A stretch of DNA of 64,000 nucleotides. Source: Spironucleus salmonicida (lineage: Eukaryota; Fornicata; Diplomonadida; Hexamitidae). A model generated the notes under the pieces. It saw only the letters and a program-made list of their open reading frames with translations. It made no database searches and was not told where the DNA came from. Below, in pieces: positions 40,092 through 54,900 of the stretch. The stretch's first letter is position 1; the number at the start of each line of letters is the position of its first letter. The stretch lies in NCBI GenBank assembly GCA_000497125.2, contig CM035319.1:798001-862000 (forward strand), in the 5' to 3' direction. The translations under genes and the position numbers were made by a program.

Positions 40092-42924
40092 TCACTTCCC
40101 TTCGAAATCTTTTAGTTTTCGCTGAAGCTTATTTACCGTCTCCAGCAGCTTTTGCCGCGCCTAAATCCCAAATTCTTATCCGGTGTAGGTCAGGCATATA
40201 TCATAATCCATTGCAAACCTCATAGCCTCATTCTCTGGAAAATCAGAACAGAAAAATCGATAGATATATGCAAAAAATCGCATTCCAGATTCTATGCGAA
40301 TTTAGGTATTGTCTGACATTAAAAATGTGGTGAAGTCATCTTTAAGCTGGTTGGCGAGGTTGGCAATTTTATTTTATTTTATAATCTTCTTGCTGAAGAA
40401 AACATACCTTATTACTGTCAAAACATTAACATCCTCAAAAATAACGTCTGTATTGGCTATAATCTCTTGTATTTTAGTGATATCGATTTAGCTTTAGTTT
40501 TAGCCTTAGGCCTTAATTTTCTTAAGTTGCATTTCATAGTTCTTCATTTGCTCGGCATAAATCGAATTTTATGTCATTGCTGTGAGCAGTTTCGAATTCA
40601 GCTCATCCTTCTTCGCATTTATTTGAGATTAGAGAATCATATTTTGCGATGATAGATTGTTTATTTGCTAGTTCAACTAAGCAATCTCCATATCCTTCAC
40701 GCTCATTTCGCGATGTTGAGACGTCAGCATCTGAGAACTTTGCATGGACTCATTGAGCTCTAATTTAGTCGAGTGGAGCTCTCGTTTTAGGGTGTCATTT
40801 TCACTTATTAAGGTGATCTTAGCGGCTAAGTCGGCCTTAAGTTTATCAACATTGTCATTCAAAACAACAATTTATGCCTCCTGTGCCGATTTTATGTCCT
40901 GGATTTCTTTGCTTTTCGACGCATCTTACGCTTCCATTGACAGTTTTGCGTCTGAAATCTCTTATTACAGCTAATTTATCAATAGGATATGCTAATTTTG
41001 CTAGTGTGCCAGTTAATTCTCCAATGAGTAAATTTCCTCCTAAAATGTATCATTTTACGTTTATAGTTATTAAACTTGATCTTTTAATATACTATTAGCG
41101 TTTTCCTGGTTTTACAGATTCTGGTTAAGTAAATCTAGTTCACTGTTCTTGGAGCTTAGTATATCTTCAATTGCAGAATCCTTGCTTTCTTGCACAGACG
41201 CTATTATCTTTTCGCTTTCTTGCTGCTGGGTGGCCATCAAGTTGCGTAGCGTTTTCTCCTACTCTTAGAAAGAGATTTCCCGCTCCGCGATGGCGGTTTT
41301 CGCAGTGGTGATTTCTTTCTGCAGCTCATTGAGAAGGTTCGTATGCTGCTGCTACATGTTATGGACCACCAACTCGTGCGAATCTATTAAATTATCTCGA
41401 TCTAAATGATAATTTTCATCTAATTATGCGATATGTTTTTCAAAATCGTTTCTCGCGTTCTGGTATTTTTGAATATACTAGGTACCTTAGTCTTCATTCT
41501 ACTTAATTAAATCTTATATATAGTCTTTTAGTTATATGGTTTGATTCTTAAAATTTGTACTTTGTGTGATACTGGTTTCATACTCCTATTCACGCTTAAT
41601 AAGATCTTGCTAGCACGTTTTTAGCTAATTTTCCAATAAGGTTATACTATTTTACAAGTCATGCACCACTGAATTTTTGCATTCTTGATCTTCTTTAGCC
41701 GCCTGCATATTAGTTGCATGTTCTGCTTTTAAGGCAGCAATCCCTGCCTCAAATTCAATCTTCTATGTTTTAATGTGGCCAGTAAGCTGATCTGCCTATT
41801 CTGAATGTTATAACAGACGCTACTCGTTTATTTTAGCGTGCTCTTATCGCATTGCGTCAAAGTTTAACTACATCTACGTTAAGAATTGTTAGGTTTCCTC
41901 CTGAATTTAGAGCACTTTCTATTAGCCAGCCTATACTAATTTGTGACAACTTTTTTCTATCTATTTTATTTCGTCGACCAACTAGCAGTTCTCGATCATC
42001 AAGCCTTCTTTTTCCTTAATCGCATTGTCATACTTGAGGGCAAGATTTTACAAATTCTCGTGCTAAAATTGGCTCTCCTGCTCTGCAGCCTATAGTTTGT
42101 GGAGAACGGCTGCCTTACTTTCTAACAAATTCTGCTGCTCTAGCTTCACAATTTCCAGCAATTCGCTGACTCTGGCAGTTTCTGCACCTTAATGGTCTAA
42201 AAGGCCTTATACGGATTTTATTCTCGAATCTAACTCTATGGTGGACTGCAAGTAGTTCTGCTTCTCTAGATCGGACTGCTCCTAAAGTTATGCGATTTTA
42301 CAAAGCAGATTTTCTAGTTTTTCTTTGTGCGCCTTTTGCTGGAACTGTAGTTTATCGTCAGCAAACTTCAGCTCATTCTCCGAGTTCAGTATTGAGTTTT
42401 CCTACATTTTTTGCATCTGCGCTATTTCTTGCTACTGAAACTTCTGAAGGCTCTACTTCTCGGCTTCCAAATCTGCACTTAAACTTTGAATTTCGTCTTC
42501 GTGCTGTTTGACCTTAGTATCCATGGCAGCTTGCGATTCCTAGAGCTCTTGTTAGCATACGATTTTTAACTTGCTCTAGATTTATCTTTCGATTTCCAGT
42601 TGCTCCTAATACTCCAATTCCATTTGTTTTGTCCTTTACGCGAACTACTCTTAAAACACACTTTATTTCTTGATTTACTGGTCGGCATCGACAGCTTTCG
42701 CATCTAGCTCGCTCTTCAATGCCTAGATTTCGCTGTTCAGCCGACTGACGACACTCTAAACCTCGCTCTGTTTTTCAATCTCAGCCGCCTTGAGCTAGGA
42801 CCTGCTCTATTTCATATGCAGCTTATTATTGTACTTCTCCGCTTTCAATTCCTTGGACATCTATGACAGTTCTTCTAACTGGCTTTTGACTTCGTTTTGC
42901 AGCTGCTTTTAGCAGTATTTTTGC
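40092..42924 (-). CDS. Long coiled-coil protein, 5' end cut by satellite (copy 2)
   Basis: Same as 32030-34862, with the same junction to satellite DNA; first in-frame ATG at 42860. Confidence 0.8.
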
Positions 42925-45900
42925 TCACGCAAGCTGGGTAAGGTTCACGCAAGCTGGTCGGCTCACGCAAGCTGGTCGGCTCACGCAAACTGGGTAAGGC
43001 TCACGCAAGCTGGGTAAGGTTCACGCAAGCTGGTCGGCTCACGCAAGCTGGGTAAGGTTCACGCAAGCTGGTCGGCTCACGCAAGCTGGGTAAGGCTCAC
43101 GCAAGCTGGGTAAGGTTCACGCAAGCTGGTCGGCTCACGCAAGCTGGGTAAGGTTCACGCAAGCTGGTCGGCTCACGCAAGCTGGGTAAGGCTCACGCAA
43201 GCTGGGTAAGGTTCACGCAAGCTGGTCGGCTCACGCAAGCTGGGTAAGGTTCACGCAAGCTGGTCGGCTCACGCAAGCTGGGTAAGGTTCACGCAAGCTG
43301 GTCGGCTCACGCAAGCTGGGTAAGGCTCACGCAAGCTGGGTAAGGTTCACGCAAGCTGGTCGGCTCACGCAAGCTGGGTAAGGTTCACGCAAGCTGGTCG
43401 GCTCACGCAAGCTGGGTAAGGCTCACGCAAGCTGGGTAAGGTTCACGCAAGCTGGTCGGCTCACGCAAGCTGGGTAAGGCTCACGCAAGCTGGTCGGCTC
43501 ACGCAAGCTGGGTAAGGTTCACGCAAGCTGGTCGGCTCACGCAAGCTGGGTAAGGCTCACGCAAGCTGGTCGGCTCACGCAAGCTGGGTAAGGCTCACGC
43601 AAGCTGGGTAAGGTTCACGCAAGCTGGTCGGCTCACGCAAGCTGGGTAAGGCTCACGCAAGCTGGTCGGCTCACGCAAGCTGGGTAAGGTTCACGCAAGC
43701 TGGTCGGCTCACGCAAGCTGGGTAAGGCTCACGCAAGCTGGTCGGCTCACGCAAGCTGGGTAAGGTTCACGCAAGCTGGTCGGCTCACGCAAGCTGGGTA
43801 AGGCTCACGCAAGCTGGTCGGCTCACGCAAGCTGGGGTCAGAGCTGGTAAGGTCACGCAAGCTGGTCGGCTCACGCAAGCTGGGTAAGGCTCACGCAAGC
43901 TGGTCGGCTCACGCAAGCTGGGTAAGGCTCACGCAAGCTGGGTAAGGTTCACGCAAGCTGGTCGGCTCACGCAAGCTGGGTAAGGTTCACGCAAGCTGGT
44001 CGGCTCACGCAAGCTGGGTAAGGCTCACGCAAGCTGGGTAAGGTTCACGCAAGCTGGTCGGCTCACGCAAGCTGGGTAAGGCTCACGCAAGCTGGGTAAG
44101 GTTCACGCAAGCTGGTCGGCTCACGCAAGCTGGGTAAGGTTCACGCAAGCTGGTCGGCTCACGCAAGCTGGGTAAGGTTCACGCAAGCTGGTCGGCTCAC
44201 GCAAGCTGGGTAAGGTTCACGCAAGCTGGTCGGCTCACGCAAGCTGGGTAAGGTTCACGCAAGCTGGTCGGCTCACGCAAGCTGGGTAAGGCTCACGCAA
44301 GCTGGGTAAGGCTCATGCAAACTGGGTAAGGTTCACGCAAGCTGGGTAAGGTTCACGCAAGCTGGGTAAGGCTCACGCAAGCTGGTCGGCTCATGCAAAC
44401 TGGTCGGCTCACGCAAGCTGGTCGGCTCACGCAAGCTGGGTAAGGCTCATGCAAACTGGTCGGCTCACGCAAGCTGGGTAAGGCTCATGCAAACTGGTCG
44501 GCTCACGCAAGCTGGTCGGCTCACGCAAGCTGGGTAAGGCTCATGCAAACTGGTCGGCTCACGCAAGCTGGTCGGCTCACGCAAGCTGGGTAAGGTTCAC
44601 GCAAGCTGGGTAAGGTTCACGCAAGCTGGGTAAGGTTCACGCAAGCTGGTCGGCTCACGCAAGCTGGGTAAGGCTCATGCAAACTGGTCGGTTCACGCAA
44701 GCTGGTCGGTTCACGCAAGCTGGTCGGCTCACGCAAGCTGGGTAAGGCTCATGCAAACTGGTCGGTTCACGCAAGCTGGTCGGTTCACGCAAGCTGGTCG
44801 GCTCACGCAAGCTGGGTAAGGTTCACGCAAGCTGGGTAAGGCTCATGCAAACTGGTCGGCTCACGCAAGCTGGGTAAGGTTCATGCAAACTGGTCGGCTC
44901 ATGCAAGCTGGGTAAGGTTCACGCAAGCTGGGTAAGGCTCATGCAAACTGGGTAAGGCTCACGCAAGCTGGGTAAGGTTCACGCAAGCTGGGTAAGGCTC
45001 ATGCAAACTGGTCGGCTCACGCAAGCTGGGTAAGGCTCATGCAAACTGGTCGGCTCACGCAAGCTGGTCGGCTCACGCAAGCTGGGTAAGGCTCATGCAA
45101 ACTGGTCGGCTCACGCAAGCTGGTCGGCTCACGCAAGCTGGGTAAGGTTCATGCAAACTGGTCGGCTCATGCAAGCTGGGTAAGGTTCACGCAAGCTGGG
45201 TAAGGCTCATGCAAACTGGTCGGCTCACGCAAGCTGGTCGGCTCACGCAAGCTGGGTAAGGTTCACGCAAGCTGGGTAAGGCTCATGCAAACTGGTCGGC
45301 TCATGCAAACTGGTCGGCTCACGCAAGCTGGTCGGCTCACGCAAGCTGGGTAAGGTTCACGCAAGCTGGGTAAGGCTCATGCAAACTGGTCGGCTCACGC
45401 AAGCTGGGTAAGGCTCATGCAAACTGGTCGGCTCACGCAAGCTGGTCGGCTCACGCAAGCTGGGTAAGGTTCATGCAAACTGGTCGGCTCATGCAAGCTG
45501 GGTAAGGTTCACGCAAGCTGGGTAAGGCTCATGCAAACTGGGTAAGGCTCACGCAAGCTGGGTAAGGTTCACGCAAGCTGGGTAAGGCTCATGCAAACTG
45601 GTCGGCTCACGCAAGCTGGGTAAGGCTCATGCAAACTGGTCGGCTCACGCAAGCTGGTCGGCTCACGCAAGCTGGGTAAGGCTCATGCAAACTGGTCGGC
45701 TCACGCAAGCTGGTCGGCTCACGCAAGCTGGGTAAGGCTCATGCAAACTGGTCGGCTCACGCAAGCTGGGTAAGGTTCACGCAAGCTGGGTAAGGTTCAC
45801 GCAAGCTGGTCGGCTCACGTAAGCTGGGTAAGGCTCATGCAAGCTGGGTAAGGCTCATGCAAACTGGTCGGCTCACGCAAGCTGGGTAAGGCTCATGCAA

Positions 45901-48900
45901 ACTGGTCGGCTCACGCAAGCTGGGTAAGGTTCACGCAAGCTGGTCGGCTCACGCAAGCTGGGTAAGGCTCATGCAAACTGGTCGGCTCATGCAAACTGGT
46001 CGGCTCACGCAAGCTGGTCGGCTCACGCAAGCTGGGTAAGGTTCATGCAAACTGGTCGGCTCACGCAAGCTGGGTAAGGTTCACGCAAGCTGGGTAAGGC
46101 TCATGCAAACTGGTCGGCTCACGCAAGCTGGGTAAGGTTCACGCAAGCTGGTCGGCTCACGCAAGCTGGGTAAGGCTCATGCAAACTGGTCGGCTCATGC
46201 AAACTGGTCGGCTCACGCAAGCTGGGTAAGGTTCACGCAAGCTGGTCGGCTCACGCAAGCTGGGTAAGGCTCATGCAAACTGGTCGGCTCACGCAAGCTG
46301 GGTAAGGTTCACGCAAGCTGGTCGGCTCACGCAAGCTGGTCGGCTCACGCAAGCTGGGTAAGGTTCACGCAAGCTGGGTAAGGCTCATGCAAACTGGTCG
46401 GCTCACGCAAGCTGGTCGGCTCACGCAAGCTGGTCGGTTCACGCAAGCTGGGTAAGGTTCACGCAAGCTGGTCGGTTCACGCAAGCTGGGTAAGGCTCAC
46501 GCAAGCTGGTCGGCTCACGCAAGCTGGTCGGTTCACGCAAGCTGGGTAAGGTTCACGCAAGCTGGTCGGCTCACGCAAGCTGGTCGGTTCACGCAAGCTG
46601 GGTAAGGTTCACGCAAGCTGGTCGGCTCACGCAAGCTGGGTAAGGTTCACGCAAGCTGGTCGGCTCACGCAAGCTGGGTAAGGTTCACGCAAGCTGGGTA
46701 AGGTTCACGCAAGCTGGTCGGCTCACGCAAGCTGGTCGGTTCACGCAAGCTGGGTAAGGCTCACGCAAGCTGGGTAAGGCTCATGCAAACTGGTCGGCTC
46801 ACGCAAGCTGGTCGGCTCACGCAAACTGGTCGGCTCACGCAAGCTGGTCGGCTCACGCAAGCTGGGTAAGGCTCATGCAAACTGGTCGGTTCACGCAAGC
46901 TGGGTAAGGTTCATGCAAACTGGTCGGCTCACGCAAGCTGGTCGGCTCATGCAAACTGGTCGGCTCACGCAAGCTGGGTAAGGTTCACGCAAGCTGGGTA
47001 AGGTTCACGCAAGCTGGGTAAGGTTCACGCAAGCTGGTCGGCTCACGCAAGCTGGGTAAGGCTCATGCAAACTGGTCGGTTCACGCAAGCTGGTCGGTTC
47101 ACGCAAGCTGGTCGGCTCACGCAAGCTGGGTAAGGTTCACGCAAGCTGGGTAAGGTTCACGCAAGCTGGGTAAGGCTCATGCAAACTGGGTAAGGTTCAT
47201 GCAAACTGGTCGGCTCACGCAAGCTGGGTAAGGTTCACGCAAGCTGGTCGGTTCACGCAAGCTGGGTAAGGCTCATGCAAGCTGGTCGGCTCACGCAAGC
47301 TGGTCGGCTCACGTAAGCTGGGTAAGGCTCACGCAAGCTGGGTAAGGCTCATGCAAGCTGGGTAAGGCTCATGCAAGCTGGTCGGCTCACGCAAGCTGGT
47401 CGGTTCACGCAAGCTGGGTAAGGTTCATGCAAGCTGGGTAAGGTTCACGCAAGCTGGTCGGCTCACGCAAGCTGGTCGGCTCACGCAAGCTGGGTAAGGC
47501 TCATGCAAACTGGTCGGCTCACGCAAGCTGGGTAAGGTTCACGCAAGCTGGTCGGCTCACGCAAGCTGGTCGGCTCACGCAAGCTGGGTAAGGCTCATGC
47601 AAGCTGGTCGGCTCACGCAAGCTGGTCGGCTCACGCAAGCTGGGTAAGGTTCACGCAAGCTGGTCGGCTCACGCAAACTGGTCGGCTCACGCAAGCTGGT
47701 CGGCTCACGCAAGCTGGGTAAGGCTCATGCAAGCTGGTCGGCTCACGCAAGCTGGTCGGCTCACGCAAGCTGGGTAAGGTTCACGCAAGCTGGTCGGCTC
47801 ACGCAAGCTGGTCGGCTCACGCAAGCTGGGTAAGGCTCATGCAAACTGGTCGGCTCACGCAAGCTGGTCGGCTCACGCAAGCTGGGTAAGGTTCACGCAA
47901 GCTGGGTAAGGTTCACGCAAGCTGGGTAAGGTTCACGCAAGCTGGTCGGCTCACGCAAGCTGGGTAAGGCTCATGCAAACTGGTCGGTTCACGCAAGCTG
48001 GTCGGTTCACGCAAGCTGGTCGGCTCACGCAAGCTGGGTAAGGTTCACGCAAGCTGGTCGGTTCACGCAAGCTGGGTAAGGCTCACGCAAGCTGGGTAAG
48101 GCTCATGCAAACTGGTCGGCTCACGCAAGCTGGTCGGCTCACGCAAGCTGGGTAAGGCTCATGCAAACTGGTCGGTTCACGCAAGCTGGTCGGTTCACGC
48201 AAGCTGGTCGGCTCACGCAAGCTGGGTAAGGTTCACGCAAGCTGGTCGGTTCACGCAAGCTGGGTAAGGCTCATGCAAACTGGTCGGCTCACGCAAGCTG
48301 GGTAAGGCTCATGCAAACTGGTCGGCTCACGCAAGCTTGGTAAGGCTCACGCAAGCTGGGTAAGGCTCATGCAAACTGGTCGGCTCACGCAAGCTGGTCG
48401 GCTCACGCAAGCTGGGTAAGGCTCATGCAAACTGGTCGGTTCACGCAAGCTGGTCGGTTCACGCAAGCTGGTCGGCTCACGCAAGCTGGGTAAGGTTCAC
48501 GCAAGCTGGTCGGTTCACGCAAGCTGGGTAAGGCTCATGCAAACTGGTCGGCTCACGCAAGCTGGGTAAGGCTCATGCAAACTGGTCGGCTCACGCAAGC
48601 TTGGTAAGGCTCATGCAAACTGGGTAAGGTTCACGCAAGCTGGGTAAGGTTCACGCAAGCTGGGTAAGGTTCACGCAAGCTGGTCGGCTCACGCAAGCTG
48701 GGTAAGGCTCATGCAAGCTGGGTAAGGTTCACGCAAGCTGGTCGGCTCACGCAAGCTGGGTAAGGCTCATGCAAACTGGTCGGTTCACGCAAGCTGGTCG
48801 GTTCACGCAAGCTGGTCGGCTCACGCAAGCTGGGTAAGGTTCACGCAAGCTGGTCGGCTCACGCAAGCTGGGTAAGGTTCACGCAAGCTGGTCGGCTCAC

Positions 48901-51900
48901 GCAAGCTGGTCGGCTCACGCAAGCTGGGTAAGGTTCATGCAAACTGGTCGGTTCACGCAAGCTGGTCGGTTCACGCAAGCTGGGTAAGGTTCACGCAAGC
49001 TGGTCGGCTCACGCAAGCTGGGTAAGGTTCATGCAAACTGGTCGGCTCATGCAAGCTGGGTAAGGTTCACGCAAGCTGGGTAAGGCTCATGCAAACTGGT
49101 CGGCTCACGCAAGCTGGTCGGCTCACGCAAGCTGGGTAAGGTTCACGCAAGCTGGGTAAGGCTCATGCAAACTGGTCGGCTCACGCAAGCTGGGTAAGGC
49201 TCATGCAAACTGGTCGGCTCACGCAAGCTGGTCGGCTCACGCAAGCTGGGTAAGGTTCATGCAAACTGGTCGGCTCATGCAAGCTGGGTAAGGTTCACGC
49301 AAGCTGGGTAAGGCTCATGCAAACTGGGTAAGGCTCACGCAAGCTGGGTAAGGTTCACGCAAGCTGGGTAAGGCTCATGCAAGCTGGGTAAGGTTCACGC
49401 AAGCTGGGTAAGGCTCATGCAAACTGGTCGGCTCACGCAAGCTGGTCGGCTCACGCAAGCTGGGTAAGGTTCACGCAAGCTGGGTAAGGCTCATGCAAAC
49501 TGGTCGGCTCACGCAAGCTGGGTAAGGCTCATGCAAACTGGTCGGCTCACGCAAGCTGGTCGGCTCACGCAAGCTGGGTAAGGTTCATGCAAACTGGTCG
49601 GCTCATGCAAGCTGGGTAAGGTTCACGCAAGCTGGGTAAGGCTCATGCAAACTGGTCGGCTCACGCAAGCTGGTCGGCTCACGCAAGCTGGGTAAGGCTC
49701 ATGCAAACTGGTCGGCTCACGCAAGCTGGGTAAGGCTCATGCAAACTGGTCGGCTCACGCAAGCTGGGTAAGGCTCATGCAAACTGGTCGGCTCACGCAA
49801 GCTGGGTAAGGCTCATGCAAACTGGTCGGCTCACGCAAGCTGGGTAAGGCTCATGCAAACTGGTCGGCTCACGCAAGCTGGGTAAGGCTCATGCAAACTG
49901 GTCGGCTCACGCAAGCTGGGTAAGGCTCATGCAAACTGGTCGGCTCACGCAAGCTGGTCGGCTCACGCAAGCTGGGTAAGGCTCATGCAAGCTGGTCGGC
50001 TCACGCAAGCTGGTCGGCTCACGCAAGCTGGGTAAGGCTCATGCAAACTGGTCGGCTCACGCAAGCTGGTCGGCTCACGCAAGCTGGGTAAGGCTCATGC
50101 AAACTGGTCGGCTCACGCAAGCTGGGTAAGGCTCATGCAAACTGGTCGGCTCACGCAAGCTGGTCGGCTCACGCAAGCTGGGTAAGGCTCATGCAAACTG
50201 GTCGGCTCACGCAAGCTGGGTAAGGCTCATGCAAACTGGTCGGCTCACGCAAGCTGGGTAAGGCTCATGCAAACTGGTCGGCTCACGCAAGCTGGGTAAG
50301 GCTCATGCAAACTGGTCGGCTCACGCAAGCTGGGTAAGGCTCATGCAAACTGGTCGGCTCACGCAAGCTGGTCGGCTCACGCAAGCTGGGTAAGGCTCAT
50401 GCAAGCTGGTCGGCTCACGCAAGCTGGGTAAGGCTCACGCAAGCTGGTCGGCTCACGCAAGCTGGGTAAGGTTCACGCAAGCTGGTCGGCTCACGCAAGC
50501 TGGGTAAGGTTCACGCAAACTGGTCGGCTCACGCAAGCTGGGTAAGGTTCACGCAAGCTGGGTAAGGTTCACGCAAGCTGGTCGGCTCACGTAAGCTGGG
50601 TAAGGCTCATGCAAACTGGTCGGCTCACGCAAGCTGGTCGGCTCACGCAAGCTGGGTAAGGCTCATGCAAACTGGTCGGCTCATGCAAGCTGGGTAAGGT
50701 TCACGCAAGCTGGGTAAGGCTCATGCAAACTGGGTAAGGCTCACGCAAGCTGGGTAAGGTTCACGCAAGCTGGGTAAGGCTCATGCAAACTGGTCGGCTC
50801 ACGCAAGCTGGGTAAGGCTCATGCAAACTGGTCGGCTCACGCAAGCTGGTCGGCTCACGCAAGCTGGGTAAGGTTCACGCAAGCTGGGTAAGGTTCACGC
50901 AAGCTGGTCGGCTCACGTAAGCTGGGTAAGGCTCATGCAAACTGGTCGGCTCACGCAAGCTGGTCGGCTCATGCAAACTGGTCGGCTCACGCAAGCTGGG
51001 TAAGGTTCACGCAAGCTGGGTAAGGTTCACGCAAGCTGGGTAAGGTTCACGCAAGCTGGGTAAGGCTCATGCAAACTGGGTAAGGTTCATGCAAACTGGT
51101 CGGCTCACGCAAGCTGGGTAAGGTTCACGCAAGCTGGTCGGTTCACGCAAGCTGGGTAAGGCTCATGCAAGCTGGTCGGCTCACGCAAGCTGGGTAAGGT
51201 TCACGCAAGCTGGTCGGCTCACGCAAGCTGGGTAAGGCTCATGCAAACTGGTCGGTTCACGCAAGCTGGTCGGTTCACGCAAGCTGGGTAAGGCTCATGC
51301 AAGCTGGTCGGCTCACGCAAGCTGGGTAAGGCTCATGCAAACTGGTCGGTTCACGCAAGCTGGTCGGTTCACGCAAGCTGGTCGGCTCACGCAAGCTGGG
51401 TAAGGTTCACGCAAGCTGGTCGGTTCACGCAAGCTGGGTAAGGCTCATGCAAACTGGTCGGCTCACGCAAGCTGGGTAAGGCTCATGCAAACTGGTCGGC
51501 TCACGCAAGCTTGGTAAGGCTCATGCAAACTGGGTAAGGTTCACGCAAGCTGGGTAAGGTTCACGCAAGCTGGGTAAGGTTCACGCAAGCTGGTCGGCTC
51601 ACGCAAGCTGGGTAAGGCTCATGCAAGCTGGGTAAGGTTCACGCAAGCTGGTCGGCTCACGCAAGCTGGGTAAGGCTCATGCAAACTGGTCGGTTCACGC
51701 AAGCTGGTCGGTTCACGCAAGCTGGTCGGCTCACGCAAGCTGGGTAAGGTTCACGCAAGCTGGTCGGCTCACGCAAGCTGGGTAAGGTTCACGCAAGCTG
51801 GTCGGCTCACGCAAGCTGGTCGGCTCACGCAAGCTGGGTAAGGTTCATGCAAACTGGTCGGTTCACGCAAGCTGGTCGGTTCACGCAAGCTGGGTAAGGT

Positions 51901-54900
51901 TCACGCAAGCTGGTCGGCTCACGCAAGCTGGGTAAGGTTCATGCAAACTGGTCGGCTCATGCAAGCTGGGTAAGGTTCACGCAAGCTGGGTAAGGCTCAT
52001 GCAAACTGGTCGGCTCACGCAAGCTGGTCGGCTCACGCAAGCTGGGTAAGGTTCACGCAAGCTGGGTAAGGCTCATGCAAACTGGTCGGCTCACGCAAGC
52101 TGGGTAAGGCTCATGCAAACTGGTCGGCTCACGCAAGCTGGTCGGCTCACGCAAGCTGGGTAAGGTTCATGCAAACTGGTCGGCTCATGCAAGCTGGGTA
52201 AGGTTCACGCAAGCTGGGTAAGGCTCATGCAAACTGGGTAAGGCTCACGCAAGCTGGGTAAGGCTCATGCAAACTGGTCGGCTCACGCAAGCTGGTCGGC
52301 TCACGCAAGCTGGGTAAGGCTCATGCAAACTGGTCGGCTCACGCAAGCTGGTCGGCTCACGCAAGCTGGGTAAGGCTCATGCAAACTGGTCGGCTCACGC
52401 AAGCTGGGTAAGGCTCATGCAAACTGGTCGGCTCACGCAAGCTGGGTAAGGCTCATGCAAACTGGTCGGCTCACGCAAGCTGGGTAAGGCTCATGCAAAC
52501 TGGTCGGCTCACGCAAGCTGGGTAAGGCTCATGCAAACTGGTCGGCTCACGCAAGCTGGGTAAGGCTCATGCAAACTGGTCGGCTCACGCAAGCTGGGTA
52601 AGGCTCATGCAAACTGGTCGGCTCACGCAAGCTGGTCGGCTCACGCAAGCTGGGTAAGGCTCATGCAAGCTGGTCGGCTCACGCAAGCTGGTCGGCTCAC
52701 GCAAGCTGGGTAAGGCTCATGCAAACTGGTCGGCTCACGCAAGCTGGTCGGCTCACGCAAGCTGGGTAAGGCTCATGCAAACTGGTCGGCTCACGCAAGC
52801 TGGGTAAGGCTCATGCAAACTGGTCGGCTCACGCAAGCTGGGTAAGGCTCATGCAAACTGGTCGGCTCACGCAAGCTGGGTAAGGCTCATGCAAACTGGT
52901 CGGCTCACGCAAGCTGGGTAAGGCTCATGCAAACTGGTCGGCTCACGCAAGCTGGTCGGCTCACGCAAGCTGGGTAAGGCTCATGCAAGCTGGTCGGCTC
53001 ACGCAAGCTGGGTAAGGCTCACGCAAGCTGGTCGGCTCACGCAAGCTGGGTAAGGTTCACGCAAGCTGGTCGGCTCACGCAAGCTGGGTAAGGTTCACGC
53101 AAACTGGTCGGCTCACGCAAGCTGGGTAAGGTTCACGCAAGCTGGGTAAGGTTCACGCAAGCTGGTCGGCTCACGTAAGCTGGGTAAGGCTCATGCAAAC
53201 TGGTCGGCTCACGCAAGCTGGTCGGCTCACGCAAGCTGGGTAAGGCTCATGCAAACTGGTCGGCTCATGCAAGCTGGGTAAGGTTCACGCAAGCTGGGTA
53301 AGGCTCATGCAAACTGGGTAAGGCTCACGCAAGCTGGGTAAGGTTCACGCAAGCTGGGTAAGGCTCATGCAAACTGGTCGGCTCACGCAAGCTGGGTAAG
53401 GCTCATGCAAACTGGTCGGCTCACGCAAGCTGGTCGGCTCACGCAAGCTGGGTAAGGTTCACGCAAGCTGGGTAAGGTTCACGCAAGCTGGTCGGCTCAC
53501 GTAAGCTGGGTAAGGCTCATGCAAACTGGTCGGCTCACGCAAGCTGGTCGGCTCATGCAAACTGGTCGGCTCACGCAAGCTGGGTAAGGTTCACGCAAGC
53601 TGGGTAAGGTTCACGCAAGCTGGTCGGCTCACGCAAGCTGGGTAAGGCTCATGCAAACTGGTCGGTTCACGCAAGCTGGTCGGTTCACGCAAGCTGGTCG
53701 GCTCACGCAAGCTGGGTAAGGTTCACGCAAGCTGGGTAAGGTTCACGCAAGCTGGGTAAGGCTCATGCAAACTGGGTAAGGTTCATGCAAACTGGTCGGC
53801 TCACGCAAGCTGGGTAAGGTTCACGCAAGCTGGTCGGTTCACGCAAGCTGGGTAAGGCTCATGCAAGCTGGTCGGCTCACGCAAGCTGGGTAAGGTTCAC
53901 GCAAGCTGGTCGGCTCACGCAAGCTGGGTAAGGCTCATGCAAACTGGTCGGTTCACGCAAGCTGGTCGGTTCACGCAAGCTGGTCGGCTCACGCAAGCTG
54001 GGTAAGGTTCACGCAAGCTGGTCGGCTCACGCAAGCTGGTCGGCTCACGCAAGCTGGGTAAGGTTCACGCAAGCTGGTCGGCTCACGCAAGCTGGTCGGC
54101 TCACGCAAGCTGGGTAAGGTTCATGCAAACTGGTCGGTTCACGCAAGCTGGTCGGTTCACGCAAGCTGGGTAAGGTTCACGCAAGCTGGTCGGCTCACGC
54201 AAGCTGGGTAAGGTTCACGCAAGCTGGGTAAGGTTCACGCAAGCTGGGTAAGGCTCATGCAAACTGGGTAAGGTTCATGCAAACTGGTCGGCTCACGCAA
54301 GCTGGGTAAGGTTCACGCAAGCTGGGTAAGGCTCATGCAAACTGGTCGGCTCACGCAAGCTGGGTAAGGTTCACGCAAGCTGGTCGGCTCACGCAAGCTG
54401 GGTAAGGTTCACGCAAGCTGGGTAAGGTTCACGCAAGCTGGGTAAGGCTCATGCAAACTGGGTAAGGCTCATGCAAGCTGGGTAAGGTTCACGCAAGCTG
54501 GGTAAGGCTCACGCAAACTGGTCGGCTCACGCAAGCTGGTCGGTTCATGCAAGCTGGGTAAGGTTCACGCAAGCTGGGTAAGGCTCATGCAAACTGGGTA
54601 AGGCTCACGCAAGCTGGGTAAGGTTCACGCAAGCTGGGTAAGGCTCATGCAAACTGGTCGGCTCACGCAAGCTGGGTAAGGCTCATGCAAACTGGTCGGT
54701 TCACGCAAACTGGTCGGCTCACGCAAGCTGGGTAAGGCTCATGCAAGCTGGGTAAGGCTCACGCAAGCTGGGTAAGGTTCACGCAAGCTGGTCGGCTCAT
54801 GCAAACTGGTCGGCTCACGCAAGCTGGGTAAGGCTCATGCAAGCTGGGTAAGGCTCACGCAAGCTGGGTAAGGTTCACGCAAGCTGGTCGGCTCATGCAA

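Larger units (their letters stand above)
35991..42924. repeat. Segmental duplication, unit 2 (unique part)
   Basis: Copy of 27929-34862. No differences noticed over 6.9 kb, so the duplication is very recent or homogenised. Followed by the large satellite array. Confidence 0.95.
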
